NCBI RefSeq assembly: GCF_000002235.5
Contig: NW_022145612.1
Coordinates: 16,484,809 to 16,548,808, forward strand
DNA from: Strongylocentrotus purpuratus
Taxonomy: Eukaryota; Echinodermata; Echinoidea; Camarodonta; Strongylocentrotidae
Length of the DNA stretch: 64,000 bases
Reading direction: 5' to 3'
The position numbers were made by a program, and so were the translations under genes. Under the pieces are notes generated by a model. That model searched no databases, was not told the DNA's origin, and saw nothing but the letters and a program-made list of their open reading frames with translations. Shown here piece after piece: positions 54,001 to 59,243 of the stretch; positions within the stretch are counted from its first letter, which is position 1, and each line of letters opens with the position of its first letter.

Positions 54001-55572
54001 TCGGACATCCAATTAATATTGAGAGTAAAAGACAAATCAAATAAAGGTATGTTTGAGCTCAGAAATGTTTCGGGGGATTGTAATATTCATTAATGTCATA
54101 AAACTTTATCAAATGAAATATGTATAAACAAAACTAGATTAATCTGAAATCAAGTAAGAATGGTTAATAAATATACTTTTTTTAATGGAGTTTTCAAAGG
54201 GAATCGACAATGCAATATAAATACTTTATACTTAATTCAAATGGCAATATCTTAAATCTGTTATGTCGATTGTGAGTGCGATAAAATTTGCTTGGATTTT
54301 GTTAATCATTTAACCATACAAATTACAAGCTGACTGTTTCAACAGTATCTAAGCAATCTTCCTTCTATATTACATTAGAGTGCTTTTAAATTGCGTTTAT
54401 GCTACTGTGTAAATATAATTTGAATGCTTTGCCAAACGTGACAAAATGACTGGAAGAAAATAGATCATACTTTAAAATTTGAAATCATGCGGTGTAAAAC
54501 TTAATCTTGCGAATGATCTTCCTTTTCAGCTGCGCCAGTGGATACTCCGGGCCTCAATGCTCTAACTCTTCTAACGTCGTACTCCTTGCTATCCTAGTCC
54601 CTATCACGATTCTCATTCTCCTCTTCATCATCTTCTTCGTCGTCCTCGTCGTTTACTATCGTGTTCGTCTCCACAAACTGGAAGGGTATAAAAAGAGACC
54701 ATTTCATTACGACATGAACGCTCGTCGATATGAAGATGGCATGCAGCAGCTGTACTTCATAGAAGATAGGAGACACCAACATCACGACACAGAGACCTTC
54801 AAGAACAGCGCTATGGGCCTTCGATTCAGTAAAGAAATCAATGTAAGTAGTCATTCCTAAACTAGCAAATCAGAAACGGTTCAGTTATCATATATCATAC
54901 TAACCTCTGTAGTGCTAGTTTTGTATTTTCTGTACATTATTAATATTTCCATTAGTTAGCTTTGGGAGTTGCAAGTGCCTTGTTCTATTTTGAGATGGAT
55001 AATGCAATATCACATGTGGGCAAAACACGTTGTCAAAGGATTAATAGGAACCGAGCAAGGATCGAACCCAGGATATCTCAAATGACAATACAGAGGCTTT
55101 GTCAATATACCTCAGTGAATTCACTTCTATCGATTTCCAAAACTAGAACAGCAATTGAAGTTATCTTGCAATGTTAGACTTCTACTTCTGATTTGTACGC
55201 TTAAATTTACAGGCTCGTATGCAAGTGAGATCTCAACAGATGGAATTACATGGGCATCACCCATCAGCATCCCAACATGATCCAACAGGTAGGCATCGAG
55301 GTCGAACGGACCCGATACAGAGTGGACGAAGCCTTCACGACCGACCAGTGACAGGCGACCAAGGATTCCAGGGACATCGCTCAAACGGTATGCGCAGTCG
55401 GGGCAATCCTTCCCTGAGTCACGAGACGGGCAGCAGCAACAGCGTAGTCTACAACAAGGCGGCCAGAAGGAGTGTGAATGATAGGAACATGGTTTTTGTA
55501 GGCAGATCCAGAAACGGGAGTATGCCGTCTGATGTGCACGTAGCTAACGGTTTTAACGACACACGTCTTTAA
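22763..55572 (+). CDS. Gene B: signal peptide-sushi-EGF-mucin-sushi-sequon-SEA-like-EGF-TM protein
   Basis: Proposed exon chain: 22,763-22,880 (signal peptide), 40,460-40,648 (sushi), 42,529-42,642 and 42,930-43,043 (EGF), 44,749-44,838, 45,455-45,544, 45,910-45,999, 46,883-46,978 and 48,969-49,064 (Pro/Ser/Thr stalk), 50,851-51,015 (sushi), 51,643-51,788 (sequons plus multibasic site), 52,226-52,439 (SEA-like), 52,990-53,074 and 54,530-54,842 (EGF, TM) and 55,213-55,572 (tail). Phases agree at every junction: 1-1 throughout, except the 1-0/0-1 pair at 51,643/52,226 and the 1-2-0 end. It would be a type I surface glycoprotein with a layout reminiscent of EGF-SEA-EGF membrane mucins, with sushi modules added. 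Joining exon 1 to 40,460 across ~17.6 kb is the weakest link. Known orthologue: none recognised. Confidence 0.65.
22881..25720. other. Intron sequence with no recognisable gene
   Basis: To about 23,703 this is shared with the right end of the window. Beyond that it is unique here. AT-rich, with short T-runs and a TA microsatellite near 25,658-25,682. Open frames of up to 141 codons (24,932-25,357, minus) show no domain or biased composition and are rejected. Confidence 0.5.
25722..26712. mobile_element. Near-perfect 442-bp inverted repeat with hammerhead-like motifs
   Basis: Arms 25,722-26,163 and 26,270-26,712 are reverse complements with almost no differences (identical 82-codon frames occur on opposite strands) around a ~106-base spacer. 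Each arm contains TTCGATAAAGGGCTATGCCC followed by GAAACGTC, read outward on the right arm at 26,631-26,663. That resembles the CTGATGA-stem II-GAAAC core of minimal hammerhead ribozymes found in Penelope-like and retrozyme repeats, but with three core differences. No reverse transcriptase is encoded. The high arm identity implies recent origin or gene conversion. Confidence 0.75.
26713..27045. other. Unassigned interval
   Basis: Starts with a (TA)n tract at 26,710-26,738, then ordinary AT-rich sequence. Nothing coding is supported. Confidence 0.5.
27928..29982 (-). mobile_element. 5'-truncated non-LTR retrotransposon
   Basis: A minus-strand LINE with the reverse transcriptase frame intact, ending in a poly(A) tail (T-run 27,928-27,951) only a few bases after the stop. 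A second T-run preceded by AATAAAGTCTTTTG-type sequence lies at 27,357-27,372 and could be an alternative or older 3' end. No endonuclease domain precedes the frame. Confidence 0.8.
27958..29982 (-). CDS. LINE reverse transcriptase ORF (endonuclease missing), CR1/L2/jockey-like
   Basis: A 674-codon frame. Residues 1-100 match the linker that normally follows the AP endonuclease ([17 protein letters not shown]). Then the RT palm: [17 protein letters not shown] (240-256), NQFGFRKG (275-282), [11 protein letters not shown] (308-318, catalytic Asp 312), [20 protein letters not shown] (367-386), FADDT (399-403, catalytic Asp pair) and [12 protein letters not shown] in the thumb-side region. It ends with the [10 protein letters not shown] motif typical of CR1/L2/jockey-type proteins. 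All catalytic residues are present and there is no internal stop. A full element would have ~300 more residues at the N-terminus, so this copy cannot target DNA itself. The exact clade needs a tree. Confidence 0.9.
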   Translation of the reverse strand: MHKLSFYIDKNMPFIKKKDNISIKQPWITRGLMKSILTRNRLYKISLRKPTAQNKDRYKHYRNRLTTLIRVSRKRYYSNKIESNQGNVKVLWQTINDLLKTKKKVCSDMIVESGNEITDPHSIATAFNNYFVSIGPRLASTIHSNENFKDYLFDANENSLFFIPVNENEILEIVGSFKMSRSCGYDGISVYLLKKIIYCLASPLVHICNLSLSTGIFPDSLKIAKVIPIHKKDDLTQIKNYRPISLLPVISKILEKIVYKRLYSFLQENNTLICNQFGFRKGFSTDYALIQSCDKITQTLNNKEHIIGVFMDLSKAFDTMNHNILLQKLTHYGIRGTALNLFKNYLVNRKQFVSFQSVNSPNLNVLCGVPQGSILGPLLFLIYINDIVKSSPLLTYVLFADDTNIFYSHKCLNTLIYTLNNELVKISTWFKCNKLSLNLDKTCFINFCASQTHFDQVINIVIDDISIVERKSTKFLGITLDSKLTWNNHVNNITTSISRAVGVIGKMRDLVPEKILYTLYNALVLPYFTYCNVVWGNCSITKINIIFLLQKRALRICTRSNYLAHTNPLFYRLNILKVSDLHLYQTAICMFKYTQNSLPLFHDVFIPNSHVHSYPTRNCTDFHLHNPKTLLALKSIRYHGPDIWNALPRHIKQCTSLYSFKATLKKHIISQYNV
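30729..30771 (-). CDS. Possible 43-nt minus-strand exon
   Basis: On the minus strand GATTAGAACACAG|GTGTTG...GACTCTG|GTAAGT gives a 43-nt open exon candidate (phase 0-1) encoding [14 protein letters not shown]. It lies downstream of the better exons at 31,501 and 36,862 on the same strand. It is short and has no homologous copy here, so this is weak support. Confidence 0.25.
31501..31758 (-). CDS. Terminal exon of an unrecognised minus-strand gene
   Basis: A 258-nt exon read from a strong acceptor (CCACTCTTTGTAG) at 31,758 to TAA at 31,501, 85 residues, phase 0. Starts [16 protein letters not shown], continues [21 protein letters not shown] and ends [12 protein letters not shown]. Ser/Thr-rich and acidic, with no transmembrane segment, so it resembles a cytoplasmic tail. 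It lacks the neighbour gene's YDDILPFGD ending, so it is a different gene. The function is not recognised. Confidence 0.55.
   Translation of the reverse strand, partial: DTTFAWRIKGCSTPLSITQPYVSLMTPRVQHVLYSPNEGLGGRDVNGEEHVQLLSGTVHTSSSDSATTYSMVSTATHMADCQSWE
31860..32215. repeat. ~65-bp palindromic minisatellite, about 4-5 copies
   Basis: The unit contains GACTTGCCGCATACTCTTTC, then AGTATGATGAAGAGTCTGCG and GCAGGTCTGCCGCAGACTTG. Each unit is itself partly self-complementary (TGCCGCAGAC against GTCTGCGGCA). Confidence 0.9.
32735..33107. repeat. ~71-bp palindromic minisatellite, about 5 copies
   Basis: The unit contains CTGCCGCAGATCTGCCGCAG, ACTGTTCCTGTGGCATACTA and GTATGCGGCAAGTCTGCAGC. CATACTAGTATG forms a small perfect palindrome in the middle of most units. 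Confidence 0.9.
33300..34205. repeat. CCAACGTT minisatellite, left array
   Basis: ~60-65-bp units with CCAACGTTATGCCAACCCCT, TCCCACCATGTGCCGACGTC and CGACATTGG. An internal copy of the terminus-proximal sequence (GTTACGTTGGTCCA...ATGATGTTGGGCC) recurs at about 33,815, so the array has a higher-order repeat of ~480 bases. Confidence 0.88.
34206..36861. other. Single-copy AT-rich interior, no gene seen
   Basis: No convincing exon on either strand. Short frames lack domains, composition bias and paired splice sites. Confidence 0.5.
36862..36976 (-). CDS. Exon of an unrecognised minus-strand gene
   Basis: A 115-nt exon on the minus strand, acceptor ACAAATTCCAG and donor GTATGT, phase 1-2. It encodes [20 protein letters not shown], then [18 protein letters not shown]. 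Its GC- and C-rich codons contrast sharply with the AT-rich flanks. It may belong with the terminal exon at 31,501, but phase 2 to phase 0 does not match, so at least one exon would lie between. The function is unknown. [11 protein letters not shown] looks like a disordered cytoplasmic segment. Confidence 0.55.
36977..38360. other. Single-copy interior, no confident gene
   Basis: An open minus-strand frame at 37,693-37,902 ends [18 protein letters not shown] and then [12 protein letters not shown], but without clear splice borders. I leave it uncalled. No transposase motif is seen. Confidence 0.4.
38360..39840. repeat. CCAACGTT minisatellite, right array (~80-bp units, ~17 copies)
   Basis: Units contain ATGGACCAACGTTCAGCCAA, CATTGGCCCAACGTCGAATA, GCCAACCAATAGCCACCATT and TATCAGTGAAAATGGCGACA. 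Periodic peptides such as [16 protein letters not shown] in the minus frame are translation of the array, not genes. Confidence 0.92.
39855..40459. other. Intron sequence before gene B sushi exon
   Basis: Unique AT-rich sequence ending in a pyrimidine-rich stretch (TTATTTCCATCTCGTTTC) that suits the acceptor at 40,459. Nothing else is recognised. Confidence 0.5.
40460..40648 (+). CDS. Gene B sushi/CCP-like exon 1
   Basis: A 189-nt exon, phase 1-1, acceptor TATGAAG and donor GTAAGATT. It encodes ~62 residues: [11 protein letters not shown] at the start, [19 protein letters not shown] in the middle and MFTPDIPSC at the end. The Cys-Cys-GY-Cys-x-P-x-C arrangement fits the complement control protein fold, with three extra cysteines and no Trp before the last Cys, so it is a divergent member. 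The acceptor is weak in its last bases. Confidence 0.72.
40649..41130. other. Intron with GA-rich purine tract
   Basis: GAAAGAAAGAAAGAAGAGAG-type and GGGGAGAG sequence at 40,908-41,060 precedes the start of duplicated unit B. No exon. Confidence 0.7.
41327..41386 (+). pseudogene. Decayed EGF exon copy
   Basis: GATGAATGTGCTTCTAACCC...TGTGTAGATCTCTTAAA matches the first half of the EGF exons. The acceptor CAG is lost (TATCAAAACC), and after CTCTTAAA the sequence jumps into intron sequence (TTTTTAGTGTTTTAGTAG), so the last three cysteines and the donor are gone. This is the positional counterpart of the intact gene A exon at 6,873. Confidence 0.88.
42529..42642 (+). CDS. Gene B EGF exon 1
   Basis: A 114-nt phase 1-1 exon, acceptor TTTTATCAG and donor GTAGGT. 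Peptide [15 protein letters not shown], then [20 protein letters not shown]. Calcium-binding EGF pattern as in 6,873, with a sequon-like NNGT that does not make N-x-S/T. Confidence 0.92.
42930..43043 (+). CDS. Gene B EGF exon 2
   Basis: A 114-nt phase 1-1 exon, acceptor TTTTATCAG and donor GTAAGT. Peptide [15 protein letters not shown], then [20 protein letters not shown]. Exon 1 and exon 2 lie ~400 bases apart with alike upstream introns (ACATTTCTATTTCTTCTTAC-type), showing a recent local duplication. Close to the gene A EGF in the second half. Confidence 0.92.
43150..43720 (-). mobile_element. LINE 3' fragment, CR1/L2-type
   Basis: On the minus strand ACATTAGAACGCGCAGATTA leads into a decayed frame with [13 protein letters not shown] then a stop (about 43,410-43,445), the C-terminal signature of CR1/L2-like RT proteins. 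It is interrupted by a stop a few codons earlier. A T-rich TTTTATTTATTTATTGG (43,158) marks the 3' side. Absent from unit A. Confidence 0.65.
44749..44838 (+). CDS. Gene B mucin-like exon 1
   Basis: A 90-nt phase 1-1 exon, acceptor CTCACACAG and donor GTAAAG. Encodes [16 protein letters not shown], then [14 protein letters not shown]. The closest relative is 10,547 in gene A (same position). Confidence 0.83.
45116..45286 (-). mobile_element. tRNA-derived SINE
   Basis: Minus-strand head GGTGCAATGGCTCAGTAGTA with B-box-like GGGTTCGAAACC; counterpart of 10,917-11,088. It is in the same place relative to the exon, so it predates the duplication. Confidence 0.8.
45455..45544 (+). CDS. Gene B mucin-like exon 2
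   Basis: A 90-nt phase 1-1 exon, acceptor CTCACACAG and donor GTAAAAG. Encodes [16 protein letters not shown], then [14 protein letters not shown]. The trinucleotide and SINE tail that follow the other copies are mostly deleted here, leaving only GCCATCGTTCC near 45,580. Confidence 0.8.
45910..45999 (+). CDS. Gene B mucin-like exon 3
   Basis: A 90-nt phase 1-1 exon, acceptor TCTCACACAG and donor GTAAAAG. Encodes [16 protein letters not shown], then [14 protein letters not shown]. Confidence 0.83.
46332..46526 (-). mobile_element. tRNA-derived SINE
   Basis: Minus-strand head GGAACAATGACTCCGTGGTA with B-box-like AGGTTCGAATC. The A box is slightly decayed (GACTCCG). Same family as 11,770. Confidence 0.75.
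46883..46978 (+). CDS. Gene B mucin-like exon 4 (long form)
   Basis: A 96-nt phase 1-1 exon, acceptor CTCACGCAG and donor GTAAAAG. Encodes [16 protein letters not shown], then [16 protein letters not shown], two residues longer than the 90-nt forms. It shares the long form only with 48,969. Confidence 0.83.
47085..47248. mobile_element. ~164-bp hairpin MITE
   Basis: GTATTAATGACTGCTTTGAG at the left is inverted at the right (AAAGCAGTCATTAATAC), and TTTTTATACGCTC...GGGAAGGTT pairs with AACCTTCCC...GAGCGTATAAAAA. A central CCGAGG/CGTGCCGAGG loop flanks TATTGCCC. Unique to unit B. Confidence 0.8.
47249..48000. other. Intron insert between mucin-like exons 4 and 5
   Basis: Not represented next to the other mucin-like exons. 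It contains TGCATGGTCC...GGGACA-like short inverted words and no supported exon. Probably further transposon sequence of unknown type. Confidence 0.4.
48335..48528 (-). mobile_element. tRNA-derived SINE
   Basis: Minus-strand head AACGATGGCTCCGTAGTAGA with B-box-like GGGTTCGAATC, same family as 11,770 and 46,332. The first bases are replaced by a (TTA/ATA) tract at 48,529-48,556. Confidence 0.78.
48969..49064 (+). CDS. Gene B mucin-like exon 5 (long form)
   Basis: A 96-nt phase 1-1 exon, acceptor CTCACGCAG and donor GTAAAAG. Encodes [16 protein letters not shown], then [16 protein letters not shown], one residue different from exon 4. The two are a recent pair. Confidence 0.83.
49178..49307. 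mobile_element. ~130-bp hairpin MITE
   Basis: GATGCACAGGTTTGAGTGCG is inverted at CACGAATTAAACCTGTGCAT, with inner arms AAGGTACCTTTGAA and TTCAAAGGTACC. Inserted in unit B only, inside a larger insert (49,175-50,485) absent from unit A. Confidence 0.8.
49640..50470 (-). mobile_element. LINE 3' fragment with RT zinc-binding domain
   Basis: The minus frame 49,773-50,198 contains [19 protein letters not shown] followed by KKLRVFW, the CxxC...H...C signature of the zf-RVT domain near the C-terminus of L1/Tx1-like LINEs. Just upstream, [16 protein letters not shown] continues the same frame but hits a TAA near 50,210, so the copy is broken. A T-run at 49,645-49,653 may be the poly(A) side. Confidence 0.8.
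50851..51015 (+). CDS. Gene B sushi/CCP exon 2
   Basis: A 165-nt exon, phase 1-1, acceptor ATCTTTTAG and donor GTAAGAAT. It encodes ~54 residues with [33 protein letters not shown] and [14 protein letters not shown]. The C...C.F.C...G......C...G.W....P.C pattern is a good sushi/CCP match with the diagnostic Trp and final Pro-x-Cys. The equivalent exon is precisely missing from gene A. Confidence 0.87.
51643..51788 (+). CDS. Gene B exon with clustered N-glycosylation sequons and a multibasic site
   Basis: A 146-nt exon, phase 1-0, acceptor TTTTGAACAG and donor GTAAGA. Translation gives [14 protein letters not shown], then [12 protein letters not shown], then ARRKRRET and [14 protein letters not shown]. 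Five N-x-T sequons lie in the first 26 residues and arise from a 12-bp ATGAACATGACC tandem repeat. RRKRR fits the R-x-K/R-R furin-type consensus. Phase matches the next exon (starts phase 0). The exon call rests on splice sites, open frame and phase; another frame (HEHDHEHD) is also open but would not match phase 1. Confidence 0.65.
51661..51722 (+). repeat. 12-bp tandem repeat (ATGAACATGACC) in coding sequence
   Basis: About five units with one AACGCG variant in the middle. Gene A keeps only the first flank (TCATGAACG at 14,819), so the array is either deleted there or grew later in B. Confidence 0.9.
51857..51960. repeat. Short CGACAGCCCACGA tandem words
   Basis: About eight imperfect copies of ACCGACAGCCCACGAGA between 51,868 and 51,955, in the intron after the sequon exon. 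Not coding in a supported frame. Confidence 0.75.
52226..52439 (+). CDS. Gene B exon, possible SEA-like domain part
   Basis: A 214-nt exon, phase 0-1, acceptor TTGTGTCAG and donor GTAGGG, encoding 71 residues. [20 protein letters not shown] and [19 protein letters not shown] suggest two beta strands around an SNGEM turn. [20 protein letters not shown] suggests a helix and [10 protein letters not shown] a last strand. This order, placed between an N-glycosylated exon and a membrane-proximal EGF, resembles the C-terminal half of SEA modules in MUC3/12/17-type proteins. The GSVVV self-cleavage motif is not clearly present (NGEMQI instead). The domain identity is tentative; the exon itself is better supported. 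Confidence 0.6.
52440..52989. other. Intron, no further exon supported
   Basis: The open frame continues past the donor to 52,849, but without a second domain. The segment GGTAGGGAG marks the exon border. Confidence 0.5.
52990..53074 (+). CDS. Gene B membrane-proximal EGF, first half
   Basis: An 85-nt exon, phase 1-2, acceptor TTCCTCACAG and donor GTAAGT. Encodes [16 protein letters not shown], then [12 protein letters not shown]. As in gene A, the domain is completed by [10 protein letters not shown] in the TM exon. Confidence 0.92.
53103..53900. mobile_element. Insertion in the EGF/TM intron (unit B only)
   Basis: Unit A reads TTTCTCTATAACGACATC at 15,020. Unit B has ~800 bases between TTTCTCTA and TATAACGACATC, ending in a long poly-G run (53,879-53,897). 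It holds a nested MITE at 53,340-53,806. Confidence 0.7.
53340..53806. mobile_element. MITE with AGkTAATACAAAGTTTTGGTA ends at TTAA
   Basis: The left AGTAATACAAAGTTTTGGTA is inverted at the right end (TACCAAAACTTTGTATTACC then T), and each side is flanked by TTAA (53,336 and 53,807). No empty site is available because it is nested in another insert. Confidence 0.7.
54530..54842 (+). CDS. Gene B transmembrane exon
   Basis: A 313-nt exon, phase 2-0, acceptor CCTTTTCAG and donor GTAAGT. Completes the EGF domain, then the hydrophobic segment ([17 protein letters not shown] onward), YYRVRLHK and the tail start. Replacements relative to gene A are few and conservative in the TM, for example V to A, with R to M in the tail ([12 protein letters not shown]). 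Confidence 0.92.
55213..55572 (+). CDS. Gene B cytoplasmic tail exon (terminal)
   Basis: A terminal exon, acceptor TAAATTTACAG, phase 0, 119 residues then TAA. Begins [20 protein letters not shown] and ends ANGFNDTRL. Three residues longer than gene A through [15 protein letters not shown]. Strong conservation of this disordered basic tail in both genes suggests it is used. Confidence 0.9.
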   Translation, partial: ARMQVRSQQMELHGHHPSASQHDPTGRHRGRTDPIQSGRSLHDRPVTGDQGFQGHRSNGMRSRGNPSLSHETGSSNSVVYNKAARRSVNDRNMVFVGRSRNGSMPSDVHVANGFNDTRL

Positions 55573-55852
55573 AACAGGGTTCTGTACAAGCCCATCAAAT
55601 CAATATCCCTACCCAAATTATATCACAGGAGAGACCTTTCGGATTGATTGCAAAATTCCTAAATCCGGCTGTAACTTTCTTGGATAGTTGTATGATTTTT
55701 ATTCATGTACTTAGGAATGCGCTGAACAATACTGGAAACCTTTCATTTTTAATTGAGGTTTTGTACTAAAAATTATATTTATACCCGCCTTTTAATTAAA
55801 CCTAGATATTCGCAATTGTTTCTTTTTTTAAAGATTATGTTCATCATATATA

Positions 55853-56781
55853 CACTGTTGGTCATAATGTTGGAATATTTATTTTTACCCCAGTTTAGGG
55901 AAGGATTTTTAAGAATTATTTATTTCTAATAGATCTAGATAATGGCATACATTCTCAGATTTTATTGAATATTAATATGCGAGTGTTTGCTTTGTGTGAC
56001 TGCTTAATCATATGTGTGCTACTATGCTAATCAGCTAAGGGACCTACGTCCTTAAGTCATAATTGACAGTAATGAGGATTAATGCCTCACAAAAGGGCAC
56101 TAATATATAGCTGATCGACACGATTTTTATCTTGGGGCCTCACAGTAACGAGGCCATTGCTTAGCCCCTGAATCATGACTGTACGCAGTGTTTGCTAGGG
56201 TACGCGGCCCCTTCTACAAATCCCCCAAAACGAAGAAAATGCAATAAATTGTCAAAAATTCATTGCATTTTCCCCCGGCCCCCAACAGGAAAAATTCCTC
56301 TGTAGGGCCATGCATTATGGTTCAAGGCATGGCCACACAGATTTTTCCTGTTGGGGGCCGGGGGAAAATGCAATGAATTTTTGACAATTTATTGCATTTT
56401 CTTCGTTTTGGGGGATTTGTGGGGGCGGCCGCGTACCCTAGCAAACACTGCGTACAGTCATGATTCAGGGGCTAAGCAATGGCCTCGTTACTGTGAGGCC
56501 CCAGGATAAAAATCGTGTCGATCAGCTATATTAGTGCCCTTTTGTGAGGCATTAATCCTCATTACTGTCAATTATTATTTAAGGACGTAGGTTCCCTAGC
56601 TGATTAGCATAGTAGCACACATGTGATTTAGCAATCACGCAAAACAAACACTCGCAAATTAATATTCAATAAAATCTGAGAATGTATGCCATTATCTAGA
56701 TCTATTAGAAATAAATAATTTTTTTAAATCCTTCCCTAAACTGGGGTAAAAATAAATATTCCACCATTATGACCAACAGTG
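55853..56781. mobile_element. 929-bp palindromic Tc1/mariner-like element with TA target duplication
   Basis: The left end CACTGTTGGTCATAATG and right end CATTATGACCAACAGTG are inverse, and the inversion extends through most of the element (arms ~410 bases, loop near 56,270-56,350). TA flanks both sides. Unit A has the single-TA empty site TCATCATATATACATATC at about 17,064-17,080. No transposase frame, so non-autonomous. Confidence 0.85.
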
Positions 56782-56933
56782 TACATATCTATTTTCAAAA
56801 CTAGTTTTTATTTCGTTATGCAGATATTATAATCAATATAGTACTGGGTGTTTACTAAGTTGTTCAATTGTATTTTATTTGTACACAGAATATGTTTGTA
56901 ACATGTATTTGTATTTTCTTTTGTTTACATTAA

Positions 56934-57465
56934 AGGTACTATGTCCCTTTTGCAGCCAACCTCAAATTCTGTAGAACTTTGCAGGAATTATGAATATGTC
57001 ATGTATGTCCTATTTGTGAAATTTAAACGTTAGCAGTGCCCTAATATTCAAATTATGCAAGGAAACCCGTTTACTTGGTAGACTTCACTGTCAGACACCA
57101 TTGAGTGACTGACTGGCTTTTTTTCTTCTTTGGTAATAACATACATAAAGTGAGCTGTTAAGGGTACATGAGCATTTGTGTACCTCAATAACCCACTTCT
57201 TGTGATGGCCAAAATTAAACTAATTGAATCTTTGCGCAGCATGAAACGTATGACCATTCGGTACATTGGTCTGAAAAGCAAGACTATTACTTATTGGCTC
57301 TATAGCTCCTAAGTCGATTTGACAACTAATAGTCGTTATTTTCCCACTTGAAGACATTTTCAAGCCCTACCTTTTTTAGGGAAGTTCTAAATTAGTATTA
57401 TCTTTCAAATGCCATTGGAATTTAACCTTTTCATTTTGTTGGCCTGCAAATGGGACATAGTACCT
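56934..57465. mobile_element. 532-bp MITE with AGGTACTATGTCCC ends, TTAA target duplication
   Basis: TTAA|AGGTACTATGTCCC at the left and GGGACATAGTACCT|TTAA at the right. Unit A has a single TTAA at the matching point (TTTACATTAAGCAATC, about 17,217-17,224). TTAA duplications are typical of piggyBac-like elements; the family is inferred from target site only. Confidence 0.85.
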
Positions 57466-58875
57466 TTAAGCGATCTTAGTATAATGGATGTTTATGCTCT
57501 TCCTACTCTGTTACTGTACTGTTACTTGATACCAATGTGGCTATCTCTTGATTTAGTCTGTTTTACTTCAGTTTTGTGTAAATCCATATTTATGGTGAAT
57601 GTGTATTTATTTTAGCATAAAAATGAATAACAAAACGAACACTACAATAGTGTGCTCTGGAACACGTCAAGACTTACATCAAAATCAAATTAAAGCGTTG
57701 ATAACATTACAATAAAAAGAACTGACATATAAATCATATCGTCAAGTAGTGGAAAGACAGATGGGGGCAAGGGCTAACCGGTTGATACACGTTTCCTTCA
57801 AAATCAAGACAAGTGAATAAAAACCGACCTTTTCCACGTAATCCATCATCAAAATTTGACTTGAAAGATTGTGCGAGGAGGCAGAAGAAATGCTTTCAGG
57901 TTCGAGCAAGTGCCTCATCAAGGTAATTTCATTATATGCGTCACATCAGACAGGTGAAGAAAAATTCCCTTTTAGGCTAAGGAGTGCCATTTGTTTGCCG
58001 CCCCGGAATTCGGTAACCTTTCAATCTGAAATGTTATTTAATCTATACAAAGAAAGACTTACAATCGATACTTGATATACGTTTTGTATCAGGTTCTGAT
58101 TTACAACGTAATTCATTGTTCCTTCGTATTCGTGGTAGGATAAGTAAATTGTATGACTTAGGATTAGAAGAACAAAAATGCATAGTAAACATTTGAGTTG
58201 TAATATTAACATATATTCAGGTGTTTTGTATTTCTTCTACATATACATGTTTTTACACAGGCACTTTTTCATCCATGAATAAATTAAATAGAAATATGAT
58301 AAACTGTATAAGCAACGAAGCTTTAAAATTACCATACAAGTGTTACATTTGGTTGATATGTTAATGGACAAATACATTATAGTGAGGCAATGGTGCATAG
58401 TTACATAAGCTAATGTAAGCTAACATAAAGTCTGGTAGTCAAATGGTATCCTATCAGAATTACGTATTGTTTTTATCACGGCCTTTTTCTTGTCTAGGCA
58501 AAATAAGAAGAACATGTGATATCGGACTACGAAGTTTTCGATGTACCAAGCTGGATTAATTATATAAACATAATACATATTTTCGTATGCACCAATAAAA
58601 AATCGAGAAAATTGATTAAAGTTTGATGTCTACCTTTCAGTTTCAAGTGAAATCCATCGTGCTCTTTTATTTTTATGAACACAACATGGTGCACTATGGC
58701 CTTCCAAGAGTCGACAATATGAATGTTGAAATTATATTCCATACGTTCTAACAACATAAATTACTCAAATTCAATTTGTCTTCGTAACTTGGGACTATAT
58801 AATGATCATTGTTCATGAAATATCCGCTAATATCTTTGAATATGTTCGAAATGGTCAGCAAATGTCCTTTCTTAA

Positions 58876-59243
58876 AGGTAAAGACCAGTTATGGTCATGC
58901 GATTGCATTGTGAAAGAAACGTTGTGGAATCGATCAGAAAAGGTTGATCATCTAGCATCTAGCATCTGCAAGGTCCTGGAATAACCAAAATGATAAGATA
59001 TTTGGCCCATTCTTCGTAAAGTTACAAGCACTATACACAGAAAGATGTATATGGGACTACCCTATATCTCTCACAAACCATGAGAGAAACAAATTTACCA
59101 AATATATGAATTAGTAGGCGGTTTCCCGGCAAATTTTTTATCATCATGTATTAGTTAAAAAACATATTCTTTCACATGATTGGTAATGAGAGCTTCCACT
59201 TCATTTTTTGAAATTAGGGCGTTTCCAATACTGGTCTTTACCT
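58876..59243. mobile_element. 368-bp MITE with AGGTAAAGACCAGT ends, TTAA target duplication
   Basis: TTAA|AGGTAAAGACCAGT at the left (58,872) and ACTGGTCTTTACCT|TTAA at the right (59,244). Unit A has the empty site TTTCTTAATCTCC at 18,839-18,851. The TTAA used overlaps the ancestral stop codon of the minus-strand neighbour, and the duplication restores it (GAT TAA). Confidence 0.88.
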
